From positions 1-64,000 of the forward strand of contig NZ_AUGZ01000029.1 of NCBI RefSeq assembly GCF_000422925.1: a stretch of DNA of 64,000 nt, written 5' to 3'. Position numbers and translations under genes: made by a program. Shown piece after piece: positions 8,211-17,027 of this stretch. The notes under the pieces were generated by a model. The model made no database searches and had not been told where the DNA came from. It saw only the letters and a list, made by a program, of their open reading frames with translations. The number at the start of each line of letters is the position of its first letter. The first letter of the stretch is position 1. The DNA is from Paludibacterium yongneupense DSM 18731 (lineage in GTDB: Bacteria; Pseudomonadota; Gammaproteobacteria; Burkholderiales; Chromobacteriaceae).

Positions 8211-8963
8211 TTAGCGCGACGACCGACCTTCTTGCACGACGGACACCATCCCGTCCAGGGTCGCAGCGGGAATCCGGGTCAGCGCCAGCGCCAGGTGCCC
8301 GCGCTCGAAAACGACGGCCTCGCCATCGCGATCGAAGACCATGAGCGAATCCCCGACCTCGTCCCGGGCCCCGCCCAGATCGCGGCGGAGCCTCTCCGCC
8401 TGCAGCAACTCCTGCAGCACGGCTTTCTGCTCCGTCGAGCAGTCGGCCAGAATGAGCTGGAAGAACACGCGTCCTTGCAGGTGATCGTACTCGTGCTGGA
8501 CGATGTGCGCCTCGAAACCCGAGCATTCTCTCTCGATGACGGCCCCATCGAGAGTCTGGTAGCGCAAGCGGACGGAACGGTGGCGCCTGACTTTCCCGCG
8601 GATCGGACCGGCAACGCTCAGACAGCCCTCGCCGTGCCCGGGGTAATAGGTTTCGGGACTGTAAGCAAGAATTTCCGGGTTGATCATCAGCGTCGCGGCG
8701 GGAATCGTGTCGCCCGGATAGCGCCGTTGTGCGGCCTCCCGCGTCGCCGCGTCGCTCGTGCCGACCAGAATCATGGCCAGGGGGGTGGCGATAGCGGCGC
8801 ATTGATTGCAGGCGACGCCGACGCCGCCCCCGGAACGCTCGCAATGTTCGAGCTGCGCGGCATAGTCGCGGATGGGATCGGGGTCGCCAAAGTCGGCACG
8901 GGCGGGTACGGCATGCAAAACCGGGTCGCCGATCTGGCGGATGTTCAACGCTGTAGTCGTCAT
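8211..8963 (-). CDS. def: Peptide deformylase with long C-terminal extension
   Basis: Metallohydrolase of 250 residues that removes the formyl group from nascent protein N-termini. All three active-site motifs are visible: motif I as GVGVACNQ (residues 47-54, a variant of GxGLAAxQ), motif II EGCLS with metal ligand Cys114, and motif III HEYDH (157-161) with the two His ligands and catalytic Glu. Usual deformylases are about 170 residues; here about 85 residues follow motif III and have no recognised domain. The start at 8963 (MTTTALNIRQIGDPVL) has GAGGG just upstream and matches the family's N-terminus; the frame extends further but without a ribosome site. It is not beside fmt, so it is probably an accessory copy. 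Convergent with the encapsulin operon. Confidence 0.88.
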   Translation of the reverse strand: MTTTALNIRQIGDPVLHAVPARADFGDPDPIRDYAAQLEHCERSGGGVGVACNQCAAIATPLAMILVGTSDAATREAAQRRYPGDTIPAATLMINPEILAYSPETYYPGHGEGCLSVAGPIRGKVRRHRSVRLRYQTLDGAVIERECSGFEAHIVQHEYDHLQGRVFFQLILADCSTEQKAVLQELLQAERLRRDLGGARDEVGDSLMVFDRDGEAVVFERGHLALALTRIPAATLDGMVSVVQEGRSSR

Positions 8964-9175
8964 GGTCCCTCGCTTTCTGCTGTCGGACAGAGGTGGATCG
9001 CACAAGGCGTATGGGCGCCCGGACACCCTTCAGGCACTCAGGCGCGGCCCGATAGTGTGTGACGATAGGCTGAAGGGGGCAAGCCGGCGCGGTTCATGCC
9101 TTGCCGGCGCGAAGCGTGGGAAGACCGCCTGCGCCGAAGAATACGCACTGCGGTCAGTTAAAGCGGGGGAAGGAC

Positions 9176-9652
9176 TCAGTGCGACCAGGGCAGTCCGCGC
9201 ACCTTCCAGCCGGCGACGGTGCGCTGTCCGTCCGCGTTCTTGTCGCCCTCGAAGCCTTCCAGCACATTGAACACGTTGTCATATCCCTCACGAGTCAACC
9301 ACTCGGCAGCCTCGCGCGAACGCACACCGGAACGGCATAACAGAATGAGGTAATCTCCGGACGAGACATGGTCTTCCAATTCGTCCAGAAAGGCGGGATT
9401 CCGGTCCCAGTCCGGATAGAACTTCCATTGCACCTGGATCGCGCCGGGGATGGAGCCGATCAGCGTCCACTCCGGCGAGGAGCGGATATCCACCAGCCGC
9501 GCGCGCGGATGCGCATGCAGCAGCTGCCAGGCTTCATCCGGCAGCAAGGCCCCGCGGTAACGCCCGCCCGATGCGCGAGTACGCTCGCGCGCCCTTTCCA
9601 GGATGTCGTCCACATCCTGCGTTTCTGCTTGCTCCAGCGTGACGGTACTCAT
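9176..9652 (-). CDS. Single-domain rhodanese sulfurtransferase
   Basis: A 158-residue cytoplasmic sulfurtransferase. After an N-terminal helical segment of about 35 residues (Gln, Glu and Arg rich) comes one rhodanese domain: RLVDIRSSPEWTLIGSIPGAI, then the active loop CRSGVRS whose Cys carries the persulfide, and the closing phrase NVLEGFEGD. A six-residue loop of this kind is typical of thiosulfate or persulfide sulfurtransferases. The ATG at 9652 is supported by AGGAG upstream. It is transcribed toward the encapsulin/desulfurase pair and separated from the deformylase by 212 bases. Rhodaneses recur in family 2A encapsulin loci, so a role in moving sulfur into or out of the shell is plausible, but nothing in the sequence shows direct cargo status. 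Confidence 0.88.
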   Translation of the reverse strand: MSTVTLEQAETQDVDDILERARERTRASGGRYRGALLPDEAWQLLHAHPRARLVDIRSSPEWTLIGSIPGAIQVQWKFYPDWDRNPAFLDELEDHVSSGDYLILLCRSGVRSREAAEWLTREGYDNVFNVLEGFEGDKNADGQRTVAGWKVRGLPWSH

Positions 9653-9776
9653 GTGGCGCACTCCTGTGCTGACTGCCAAATGCGGCATGCCTGAACTTTA
9701 CGCCAGACTGATACGCCAAAAAAGGAATGAATAATTAATTTTTTATAACGTAAAGATATATACAGCAAACCGTGAA

Positions 9777-10001
9777 TCATCCGCGAACGATGGCCAGACC
9801 GAGGCGTTCGAAAGCGGCGGTATCGGCCTGCGGCACAGCATCATCGACAATCAGCCCCGAAACTTCCGTGCATGGTGCGATGACATACGCCGAGGTGGCA
9901 TTGAGTTTTTCCGCCGAAGCCAGCACCCAGGTTTCCGCTGCGCGCGCCATGATCGCGCGCTTGACCTGCGCTTCCTCCATGTCGCCGAAGAAGAAACCGG
10001 G
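9777..10001 (-). pseudogene. DeoR-family regulator, C-terminal remnant
   Basis: The minus-strand frame reads a piece of the DeoR/GlpR effector domain, with the hallmark EEAQVKRAIM followed by WVLASAEKLNATSAYVIAPCTEVSGLIVDD, and ends at a natural stop. Complete family members are about 250 residues; only about 74 C-terminal residues are left, and there is no helix-turn-helix. Upstream of about 10001 the frame becomes antisense to the NudK-like remnant. It is therefore a 5'-truncated gene and not expected to make a regulator. Confidence 0.7.
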
Positions 10002-10271
10002 TTTCGCATCGATGAAGTGTACAAGGTGTTCGAAGCGTACATGAGCCCGGGCTCGGTCACCGAGCGCCTGTTCTTCTTTGTGGGACACTACGCCCCCGGT
10101 GACAGGGTGTCTCAGGGCGGCGGCGATGCGCGCGAGGGCGAGGATATCGAGGTACTGGAAATCGGGTTCGATCGTGCGCAGGCGATGATCCGGAACGGAG
10201 AAATCCGGGATGGCAAAACGATCATGCTACTGCAATATGCTGCCATTCACGGCCTGCAGGATCCGGCCTGA
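9981..10271 (+). pseudogene. NudK-type GDP-mannose/ADP-sugar pyrophosphatase, C-terminal remnant
   Basis: The plus-strand frame begins at the very end of a Nudix box (EEETGF) and continues with VYKVFEAYMSPGSVTERLFFFV and EDIEVLEIGFDRAQAMIRNGEIRDGKTIMLLQYA, which is the C-terminal half of NudK-type Nudix hydrolases. The N-terminal half, including the first catalytic residues of the Nudix box, is missing, and the sequence before it belongs to the opposing DeoR remnant. A GTG at 10017 opens a short frame, but the product would lack the catalytic site. It is a remnant created at the same breakpoint as the neighbouring fragment. Confidence 0.72.
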
Positions 10272-10330
10272 GCATTCCGCGCGCACGGCGGGGCGGGTCC
10301 GTCCGCGACGGGCAGCGCCCCGCATGCGAC

Positions 10331-10582
10331 TCAGAACGGGTAGACCTGCTCTTCGGGCTTGAAGGCACAGGGTTTGTCGCTGGCCGCCGCATCGTGCATC
10401 TCGGCGCTGACTTCCGAAATCTTGGTCCAGCTTCCGCCCAGCTCACAGGAAAAATCCTGGCCCAGCGCCAGGCTGGCAAACGTTGCAGGCAGAACCGGAT
10501 CGCCGCAATGCGGACAACGGTTGGCCGCCGGGCCTGTCAACTCGGCTTGGCTGAAACTTTTCTCGCACCAGCAGCATTTCAT
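10331..10582 (-). CDS. Small zinc-ribbon hypothetical protein
   Basis: An 83-residue protein opening MKCCWCEKS, with a second pair in NRCPHCGD near residue 25; the two CxxC knuckles form a likely zinc ribbon. The rest has no domain I recognise. The ATG at 10582 follows TAGGTCAA; an alternative ATG at 10597 would add five residues. It stands alone between the gene remnants and a divergent region, so no role can be offered. Confidence 0.6.
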   Translation of the reverse strand: MKCCWCEKSFSQAELTGPAANRCPHCGDPVLPATFASLALGQDFSCELGGSWTKISEVSAEMHDAAASDKPCAFKPEEQVYPF

Positions 10583-10841
10583 TTGACCTACAGTCATCTT
10601 TGATTCCCATCAACTTCATAAACCCGCCGACGACACCGCCGGCGGCAAGGATTGACGATACCGTCCACCGCGCCCGCCTCAGGTATTGGACAAGAAAAAA
10701 ACAGCACAATTCTTCACGAATTTGCGCTGTTTTCATCTTCGGGGTCCGAATCCTGGCAGGAAACCGACCTGTGCATCGGGCCGCGGCACAAGCCGTCACC
10801 GTCGACCGGAACGCTAGTCTAGCACGAAGCCACCGTGGCGG

Positions 10842-11129
10842 TCATCCGCCGGGAAGCCCGTCGGCCTCGGCAAGCGACGCATTGCGCCGGGTCACGCGCC
10901 GCGAGGCGTAAAAGCCGGCGGCGACAGCCAGCAAAAACACCAGCTCGGGGGCATAAGGGGCGAAATGGCTGCCCGGATGGGCTTGCAGATACCCTATCGT
11001 AGGCACCAGCAGCAACACATAGGTGAGCGCACCCCAAACGGCCCCGCGCCAGCCGGGATTTTTCCACCCGGCGGGCCGGATCGGCCGCGACGCCCGGGAA
11101 CGGCTCGTTCTACGCAGGGGAAGTGCCAT
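10842..11129 (-). CDS. Small two-helix membrane protein, unknown function
   Basis: A 95-residue protein with a basic N-terminus (about ten Arg/Lys in the first 25 residues) and two hydrophobic segments, at about 28-48 (GAVWGALTYVLLLVPTIGYL) and 61-78 (ELVFLLAVAAGFYA). This predicts an inner-membrane hairpin with both ends cytoplasmic. No family was recognised. No strong ribosome site is seen before the ATG, and neighbouring genes are unrelated. Confidence 0.5.
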   Translation of the reverse strand: MALPLRRTSRSRASRPIRPAGWKNPGWRGAVWGALTYVLLLVPTIGYLQAHPGSHFAPYAPELVFLLAVAAGFYASRRVTRRNASLAEADGLPGG

Positions 11130-11341
11130 TTTCGTCTTCTGTCGTTAGCGTGAGCCGCAGTCTACCTGCCGCCCTGTCCTGCAACAAGGGCCAGCGGTGG
11201 ACCGGACCGTCCCTTTGGTCAATAACAATGCGCCGCCGCCTCGGCTAATACACAGCAAGCGGCACCGGCAAACCGGCTCGCGACTGCGCCGGCAGAGCAA
11301 AACCCACGGCCGGCGTCCTCCCTTTCCGATCAGGAGCAAAC

Positions 11342-11896
11342 ATGAAACTCTCACTTTCCATCGCCCTGTCGACGGCGGCCGCCCTGTGCCAGCTCGCCGG
11401 CACCCCCGCCAGCGCCGGATCCATCCTGTGGACTGCGCCCAGCGCGTGCGGCACGCTCAACTGCGATGCCACGATACTGCACGCGAACATCACCACCAGC
11501 TCGACCAATCCGGGCGGCAGCATAGAGCCATTCGTCATTCAGGTTCACGGCTCGCCGCAGTATTGCACGCGGCTGGACGTCTTCCAGCAGAACGCCGACA
11601 TGCAGATGGTGGTGGTCGCGCCGGACGGCACGGTCTGGAAGAACGACGACCGGGTACCGGGCGATTTGCGCCCGCTGGTCGTGATCCCGGCCGGCGTACA
11701 AGGCTGGTATACCGTGCAAGTCTCGCTTTACGGCGGGCGGACGACTGCGCCCGGCGTGCATTACAACGCCGACCTGGCATACGGACGCTACACGAGCACG
11801 ACCAACCCCAATTGCGCCAACCCGAGCCGGCCATCGGCCGTCGGCCAGGACACGCCCAAGGCAACGGCAGGCATGCCACGGGAAATAGCGCAGTGA
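11342..11896 (+). CDS. Secreted hypothetical protein
   Basis: A 184-residue protein with a classical signal peptide (MKLSLSIALSTAAALCQLAG, cleavage predicted after ASA near residue 26). The mature part is beta-rich with four cysteines in two close groups (ACGTLNC and later single residues), a phrase VVVAPDGTVWKNDDRV and a polar, low-complexity C-terminus. The middle resembles the bacterial pre-peptidase or proprotein beta-sandwich style, but I cannot assign a family. GGAGCAAAC precedes the ATG as a ribosome site. It is probably periplasmic or released. It converges with the next small gene, with a hairpin between them. Confidence 0.65.
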   Translation: MKLSLSIALSTAAALCQLAGTPASAGSILWTAPSACGTLNCDATILHANITTSSTNPGGSIEPFVIQVHGSPQYCTRLDVFQQNADMQMVVVAPDGTVWKNDDRVPGDLRPLVVIPAGVQGWYTVQVSLYGGRTTAPGVHYNADLAYGRYTSTTNPNCANPSRPSAVGQDTPKATAGMPREIAQ

Positions 11897-11959
11897 ACGG
11901 GGGGCTAGCGGGAACAAATACGGAGAAAGTCAGGGCATTCTGAAGGAGGCAAAAGCAAG

Positions 11960-11979
11960 GGCCCGGAGCAATCCGGGCC
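11960..11979 (-). terminator. Rho-independent terminator, tetraloop hairpin
   Basis: A perfect 8-bp stem GGCCCGGA/TCCGGGCC closed by a GCAA tetraloop. On the minus strand it is followed by CTTGCTTTTGCC, a modest T-rich stretch, so it best serves the minus-strand gene ending at 11986. It may also stop plus-strand transcripts from the secreted-protein gene. Confidence 0.65.
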
Positions 11980-11985
11980 TGTCGG

Positions 11986-12189
11986 TCAACAGTTGCCGCT
12001 GGTCAGACTCAGAAATACCGATTCATCCATCAGGAACGACTCTCCGTCGCGCGACAGCGCCGTCATTGAGCCAAAGAGCGTATCGAAAGCGACGCCGTCG
12101 ATCGAGTATTCTCCTGCGAGACTGACCTCTTCGCGATCGGCTGCCCGGTACGCTTTAATGCCTGCTGCGGGGATGGTGACTTTCTGCAT
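11986..12189 (-). CDS. Small hypothetical protein
   Basis: A 67-residue protein (MQKVTIPAAGIKAYR...FLSLTSGNC) with no membrane segment and no recognised motif; it looks like a small cytoplasmic beta/alpha protein. The ATG at 12189 is preferred because GAGGG lies 8 bases upstream, against an in-frame start at 12237. A good terminator follows the stop. Confidence 0.5.
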   Translation of the reverse strand: MQKVTIPAAGIKAYRAADREEVSLAGEYSIDGVAFDTLFGSMTALSRDGESFLMDESVFLSLTSGNC

Positions 12190-12391
12190 GGTAAAGCCCT
12201 CAAGGGAGATGTGCAGACAGTGCCCGACAATACCCAATTGGTATAAATGTCGTCATCATGCACGCATCGAGATTACCACCATTCGTGCCCGCTGCGTATC
12301 TCCCCAGCGCATCGTTTCTGCCGAACGGTCACCTACGGCGCCGCAGTGTCGGATTTACGCCAACGCGCGTGGAGACAAAGGCCATACACAC

Positions 12392-14041
12392 TCACTCTGC
12401 TCCCCGCTCCCTTGCCTGATGCTCGACCAGCTCATGAAAGTCGGCAGGCGCCAGCGGCCGGCTGAACAGATAGCCCTGGCACTGATCGACCGCGAGCGAC
12501 TTGAGAAAATTCGCTTGCGCGCGGGTCTCCACTCCCTCGGCGACAGTGGACAGATTCAAGGCGCGTGCGAGTGCGGCGATCGCACCGGCGATGGCATTTG
12601 CATCCGCGTCATCGGGGGTATGCCGGACGAAGGATGCGTCGATCTTCAGCGTATCGAGCGGAAACTGGCGCAGGTAGGACAGCGAAGAATAGCCGGTACC
12701 GAAATCGTCGATCGACAGTGCTACACCCCGTTTTTTGAGTTCGCCCATACGCTGCGCCGTCGCGGCGGGGTTTTCCGCCACGATCGATTCGGTCAGCTCG
12801 ATTTCCAGCTGCGACGCCTGGACGTCTGCGCGGGCCAGCGCCGAGGCCACTCGCGCACCGACATCCGATTGCTGGAAATCCTGCGCCGAAAAATTGACGG
12901 CCACGCTCAGCCCGCGCCCGGCATGGCGACGTATCTCCTCCAGGCTGCGCGTCAATACCCAATCGCTGATGTCGCCAATCTGGCCGCTACGCTCCGCGAT
13001 CGGGATGAAGTCGGCCGGCATGACCCACCCCAGTTCCGCATCCTGCCAGCGGATCAGGGCCTCGGCGCCGACGATGGTCTCGCTCTTGAGATCAAGCTTG
13101 GGCTGCAAGGTCAGACGCAAGGCATTTTCTTCTATCGCCGTACGCAAGCGCGACTCCACATAGAGATCGCGCTGCAATTTATCAGACAGCTCGGAGGAAA
13201 AGACCAGGATGCCGCCCGCGTTGACATCGAGATGCTCGCACGCCGTCATCGCATCGCGCAGACGCTGCGCCGCATCGCGCTCATGTCCGGAAATGCCGAT
13301 GCTGGCCGTCAGGCGCAATGCCATGTGAGCAAAGGGAATCGGCGCTTGCAGCGCATCCAGACACCCCTTGGCCACGCCCCTCTCATCCTGTTCCGCAAAC
13401 AGGGCGAAGGCCGCCTCCCCGACCCTGGCCACGGCCGCGCCGGAGCCGTTCGCCATCAGGCAGTGCTGCAAGCGGGTGGCGGCCGTTTTCAGAATGTGCT
13501 CGCCCGCACGTCGCCCCTGCGCCGCGACGATACGGTGAAAACCGTTCATTTGCAGGTACAGTGCCGCGCCGCCTCCCTCCGTGCATTCTGCCATCAACCC
13601 GCGATAATTGAGGACACCGGTATCCGGATCATGGCTGGCCAGATAATGCAGGTGATCGATATGGCGCTGTCGTTCCGTCATATCGCGTACAAAACCGGTA
13701 AAGAAACGCTCGCCACCGGCCTCGAAGCAGGAAATCCCGACTTCAACGGGAAAACAGCTGCCGTCCTTGCGCTCGGCCAGCAGCACCTTGCCGTTGCCGA
13801 GGATATGGCTGATTCCGCGCGCCGGATCGAAATGCTGCAAAAATCCGTCATGCTTCCCGCGCATGGGCTCGGGCACGATGCACGCGATATTGCGTCCCAG
13901 CAGCTCCGCTTTAGACCAGCCGAACTGGCGCGTGGCGGCACTGTTGCTGTCCACTATCGTTCCGTCCGCACGGATGGTGAACACAGCGTCCAGACTGGTT
14001 TCGAGAATGGCGGCGGTGATACTCTGATCGCAGGGAAGCAT
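12392..14041 (-). CDS. PAS-GGDEF-EAL protein, probable c-di-GMP phosphodiesterase
   Basis: Cytoplasmic signalling protein of about 549 residues without membrane helices. Order: a PAS sensor domain (about 5-125; ILETSLDAVFTI, GWSKAELLGR), a degenerate GGDEF domain (about 140-290) in which the signature is replaced by RVGEAAFALF, and a full EAL domain (about 300-545). The EAL site residues are present: GAEALIRW, LTESIV, DDFGTGYSSLSYL, KIDASFV, VAEGVET and QGYLFSRPL. It should hydrolyse c-di-GMP rather than make it, with the GGDEF-like part perhaps binding GTP as a regulator. The start is uncertain: ATG 14041 precedes the PAS domain directly, while ATG 14110 would add 23 residues. It is divergent from a chemoreceptor gene. 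Confidence 0.85.
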   Translation of the reverse strand: MLPCDQSITAAILETSLDAVFTIRADGTIVDSNSAATRQFGWSKAELLGRNIACIVPEPMRGKHDGFLQHFDPARGISHILGNGKVLLAERKDGSCFPVEVGISCFEAGGERFFTGFVRDMTERQRHIDHLHYLASHDPDTGVLNYRGLMAECTEGGGAALYLQMNGFHRIVAAQGRRAGEHILKTAATRLQHCLMANGSGAAVARVGEAAFALFAEQDERGVAKGCLDALQAPIPFAHMALRLTASIGISGHERDAAQRLRDAMTACEHLDVNAGGILVFSSELSDKLQRDLYVESRLRTAIEENALRLTLQPKLDLKSETIVGAEALIRWQDAELGWVMPADFIPIAERSGQIGDISDWVLTRSLEEIRRHAGRGLSVAVNFSAQDFQQSDVGARVASALARADVQASQLEIELTESIVAENPAATAQRMGELKKRGVALSIDDFGTGYSSLSYLRQFPLDTLKIDASFVRHTPDDADANAIAGAIAALARALNLSTVAEGVETRAQANFLKSLAVDQCQGYLFSRPLAPADFHELVEHQARERGAE

Positions 14042-14259
14042 ATCCAGACCCGGTGAATGGGAAACGTCACACAGTGTAAGCCGCGACCGAGCGCAGGCCA
14101 ACGCTGGCATTGCAGCCCGACGCCACCGTTATCCCCAGACTAAACAACTCTCATCCAGGCTAATTGATCGTCGGCGTACTGACTCATATTATTGATTATA
14201 GATATCCAGTTTCATTCAAAAAGCCGGATGAATTTTCACCCGACCGACGGGCCGGGTAG

Positions 14260-14270
14260 CCCCCCCCCCC
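14260..14270 (+). repeat. C11 homopolymer tract upstream of the chemoreceptor gene
   Basis: Eleven consecutive C residues lie 68 bases before the chemoreceptor start. An ATG at 14276 opens a 21-codon frame whose TGA (14339-14341) overlaps the chemoreceptor's GTG start. Tracts of this length are prone to slipped-strand length change, and the position is compatible with an effect on promoter spacing or the 5' leader. Confidence 0.8.
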
Positions 14271-14337
14271 ACTTCATGGTTCTCGCCTGTATCGAAGCAA
14301 CGCGGCCCGTCAGTCCCCTCTCAGGAAAGCTATCGTC

Positions 14338-15969
14338 GTGAACCGTTTCGGAATCCGCTTGCAGCTGAACATACTGGTTGGCATTGCGATGCTGGGCCTG
14401 CTTATCATTACCGGCCATCTCCTGTTTTCCCTGTATGCCGGCGTCAGCGAAAGCTACGCCCTGCAACCGCGCAAAGTCGTCGAAAGCGCAACCTCTCTCG
14501 TCGAAATGTACGAGCAAAAGGCCCAGCGCGGCGAACTTGCCCCCGAGCTCGCACGCAAGCAAGCGATCGAGGCGCTCAACGCCATCCGTTTCGAAGGCTA
14601 CGGCTATCTGTTCGTGCTCGACCGCAATCTCGACTATCTCGCCTTGCCGGCCAAGCCGCAGTTGGTGGGGCAGTCGATCGACAAGGCGTACGATGCCGAG
14701 GGGCACCCGATGAAGGACTTGATTCTCAACGCGCTGGCTAGCAGTGACGCCCCCGGCGTCATGCACTACAGCTGGAAGAAGGAGGGGGTGGAAGGTCCGG
14801 TGGGCAAGGTCGGCTATGTCGCCCGAACCCGGGGCTGGGGCTGGATCATCGGCACCGGCGTGTATACCGACGATGTCGCGGCCGACTTCCGCTCGCATGC
14901 CTTGCTGGCCGTGCTCGATGGCGTGATTCTATTGCTGCTGCTGGGCGGCAGTGGCTGGTATATCTCGCGCGGCGTGCTGGCGCGGCTAGGCGGCGAGCCG
15001 GTCTATGTCGCCACCGTCGTCGGGCAGATCGCCGCAGGCAAGCTCAATACTCCGATCGACACCGGTCTGGCCGTTCCCGGCAGCCTGCTGGCCTCGGTGG
15101 CTCGGATGCAGGACACGCTGCGCGAGGTCGTGATGCGGGTCGCCAGCGGGGGTCAGAAAATCTACACCATGACCTCGGAGTTGAGCGCCCACGTCGGCAA
15201 GGTCGCAGGCAGTTCGACCGCTCAGAGCGAGGCCGCGGCGTCGATCGCGGCCGCCATCGAGCAATTGACCGTCAGCATCAATCACGTCTCCGACAATGCT
15301 GAGAGTGCGCGCCAGGATAGCGAGCAGGCCGGACACTTGTCGCAGCAGGGCAGCCGGGTGGTGCAGAAAGCCACCGACGAAATGGAAAACATCAGCAGCG
15401 CCGTCAGCGACGTCGCGAGCACTCTCGACGCACTGGCGGGAGAGCTGGACAATATCACCCATGTCGTGAATGTGATTCGCGATGTGGCCGACCAGACCAA
15501 TCTGCTGGCACTCAACGCGGCAATCGAGGCCGCGCGGGCAGGCGAGCAAGGCCGCGGCTTCGCCGTCGTCGCCGACGAAGTCCGCAAACTGGCGGAGCGC
15601 ACTGCCAGCGCAACAGGCGAAATTCAACAGACGATCCAGCAATTGCTGGGCCAGTCAGCCTCCGCCCAGAACAGCATGCAACTCGCGGTCCGGCGCGTCG
15701 GCGACGGCACCGCGCTCGCACGCCAGGGACGCGAAGCCATCGTTGGCATGGAAGCTTCGGCCAGCGAAATTTCGCGCACGGTAAACGATATTTCGCTTGC
15801 GCTGCGCGAACAGAGCCAAGCCAGCAGCGACATTGCCGGTCACGTCGAGGTCATTGCTCAACGGGCATCGGAAAATGCCTCGGCAACCGATTTTGCCGCC
15901 GCATCCAGCAAGCAGATGCATGAGCTGGCGCAGTCCTTGCATGAAGCCATTTCGCACTTCGAGGTCTGA
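14338..15969 (+). CDS. Methyl-accepting chemotaxis protein with single Cache sensor
   Basis: A 543-residue chemoreceptor. TM1 spans about residues 9-31; a periplasmic single Cache (sCache_2) domain follows with the phrases [15 protein letters not shown] and [11 protein letters not shown]2 lies at about 185-207; then a short HAMP-like linker and the long cytoplasmic signalling hairpin whose tip reads [38 protein letters not shown]. sCache_2 receptors usually bind small organic acids. It starts at GTG 14338 with AGGAAA upstream. There is no CheR-tethering pentapeptide at the C-terminus. The ligand is unknown. A homopolymeric C tract lies in its leader. Confidence 0.92.
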   Translation: MNRFGIRLQLNILVGIAMLGLLIITGHLLFSLYAGVSESYALQPRKVVESATSLVEMYEQKAQRGELAPELARKQAIEALNAIRFEGYGYLFVLDRNLDYLALPAKPQLVGQSIDKAYDAEGHPMKDLILNALASSDAPGVMHYSWKKEGVEGPVGKVGYVARTRGWGWIIGTGVYTDDVAADFRSHALLAVLDGVILLLLLGGSGWYISRGVLARLGGEPVYVATVVGQIAAGKLNTPIDTGLAVPGSLLASVARMQDTLREVVMRVASGGQKIYTMTSELSAHVGKVAGSSTAQSEAAASIAAAIEQLTVSINHVSDNAESARQDSEQAGHLSQQGSRVVQKATDEMENISSAVSDVASTLDALAGELDNITHVVNVIRDVADQTNLLALNAAIEAARAGEQGRGFAVVADEVRKLAERTASATGEIQQTIQQLLGQSASAQNSMQLAVRRVGDGTALARQGREAIVGMEASASEISRTVNDISLALREQSQASSDIAGHVEVIAQRASENASATDFAAASSKQMHELAQSLHEAISHFEV

Positions 15970-15997
15970 ACCGCCGGCCGCGAAACGGGTCGACGGC

Positions 15998-16927
15998 TCA
16001 GTTCGCGGCCACGCCCTCGTGGCGATGGTACATCCGGCATTCGGCCGCCAACGCCAACAGATTGGGGTCGCGTTCGCGCGCGGCGAGAAAGGTCAGCACA
16101 ATGTGCTGCTGCATGCGATAGCGCTCGCTCAACGGTATCAGCTGGATGCGATGGCTGAAATTGGCACCGACCCGCCCCGGCAGCAAGCCATAACCGACAT
16201 TGGCGCCGACCATATTGATCAGGGAAAAGATGTCGCCGACCCGCATCACGATATCCGGCCGATAACCGGCGCGTTCAAAGGCCGTGTTGAAGTCGGCATA
16301 AGTCGCGAATTCCTCGCGCAGCGAAACGAATTTCTCTGCACTCAGGCGTTCCAGATCGATGCAGCGCTCATTCTGAAAGGGCGAGCCAAGCGGTGCGGCA
16401 AAGTAGATCAGATCGTCAAACAACGGCACGCTCTGCAAATCGGGAGCCGGCGCCGGTCCTTCACCCTGTGCCACCAGAACCGCATCGAGTTCGAAATTGA
16501 GCAGCTTGCGCAATAGAAACGGGTTTGATCCCATCGTCACTTCAATGTCGATGCCGGGCTTGCGCAAGGTAAGCCCGGTGAACAACTGCGGCACGGTATG
16601 AATGGTCAGCGAATACAGGGCGCCGACCCGCAGGTGCAGGGAATTGAAACCGGCCACCTCGCGCGCCTTGAGCACTCCGCTCTCGCATGCCTGTAGCGCG
16701 CGCTCCGCATAATCGACCAGGCTGACGGCTGCGGGCAAGGGCACCAGACTGCGTCCCTGACGTTGAAACAGCGGGCATCGCAGTCCCTCTTCCAGCGAGT
16801 GCAAGGCGCGATGGACGCTGACCGTACTCTGCTGGAGCGCTTCGGACACTCGTACCAGGCTTCCCAGTTTCATGAACAGCAGGAACACCTCGAGCTTTTT
16901 GAAAGTCACCTCCTCGGGAATTGACAT
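15998..16927 (-). CDS. mdcR: LysR-type regulator of malonate utilisation
   Basis: LysR-family protein of 309 residues: winged helix at 8-67 (KKLEVFLLFMKLGSLVRVSEAL...STVSVHRALHSLEEGL) and a two-lobed effector domain. The unusual LysR helix wording and the position immediately divergent from mdcA identify it as MdcR, the malonate-responsive activator. The 263-base AT-rich gap between it and mdcA is the probable shared regulatory region and contains a 9-base direct repeat spaced two helical turns apart. The ATG at 16927 (MSIPEEVTFKKLEVF) is the natural start. Confidence 0.85.
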   Translation of the reverse strand: MSIPEEVTFKKLEVFLLFMKLGSLVRVSEALQQSTVSVHRALHSLEEGLRCPLFQRQGRSLVPLPAAVSLVDYAERALQACESGVLKAREVAGFNSLHLRVGALYSLTIHTVPQLFTGLTLRKPGIDIEVTMGSNPFLLRKLLNFELDAVLVAQGEGPAPAPDLQSVPLFDDLIYFAAPLGSPFQNERCIDLERLSAEKFVSLREEFATYADFNTAFERAGYRPDIVMRVGDIFSLINMVGANVGYGLLPGRVGANFSHRIQLIPLSERYRMQQHIVLTFLAARERDPNLLALAAECRMYHRHEGVAAN

Positions 16928-16997
16928 GCGTCAAGTCTCTCCAAGATTAAAGATAAAGCTAAGAAAGCCGCCGACGTAAACAATCATGTCATCCGCC

Positions 16998-17027
16998 TTG
17001 AATAAACACGTCATGTTATTGAATAAA
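16998..17027 (+). promoter_or_regulatory. Direct-repeat operator candidate in the mdcR-mdcA gap
   Basis: TTGAATAAA occurs at 16998-17006 and again at 17019-17027, exactly 21 bases apart, so both lie on one face of the helix. Each copy is preceded by TCATGT. The element lies in an AT-rich region about 165-190 bases upstream of mdcA, where a LysR-type activator such as MdcR would bind. Confidence 0.45.

Noticed and set aside
11993-14056. Plus-strand open frame of 687 codons
   Set aside because: Antisense to the PAS-GGDEF-EAL gene and the small gene at 11986; no domains.
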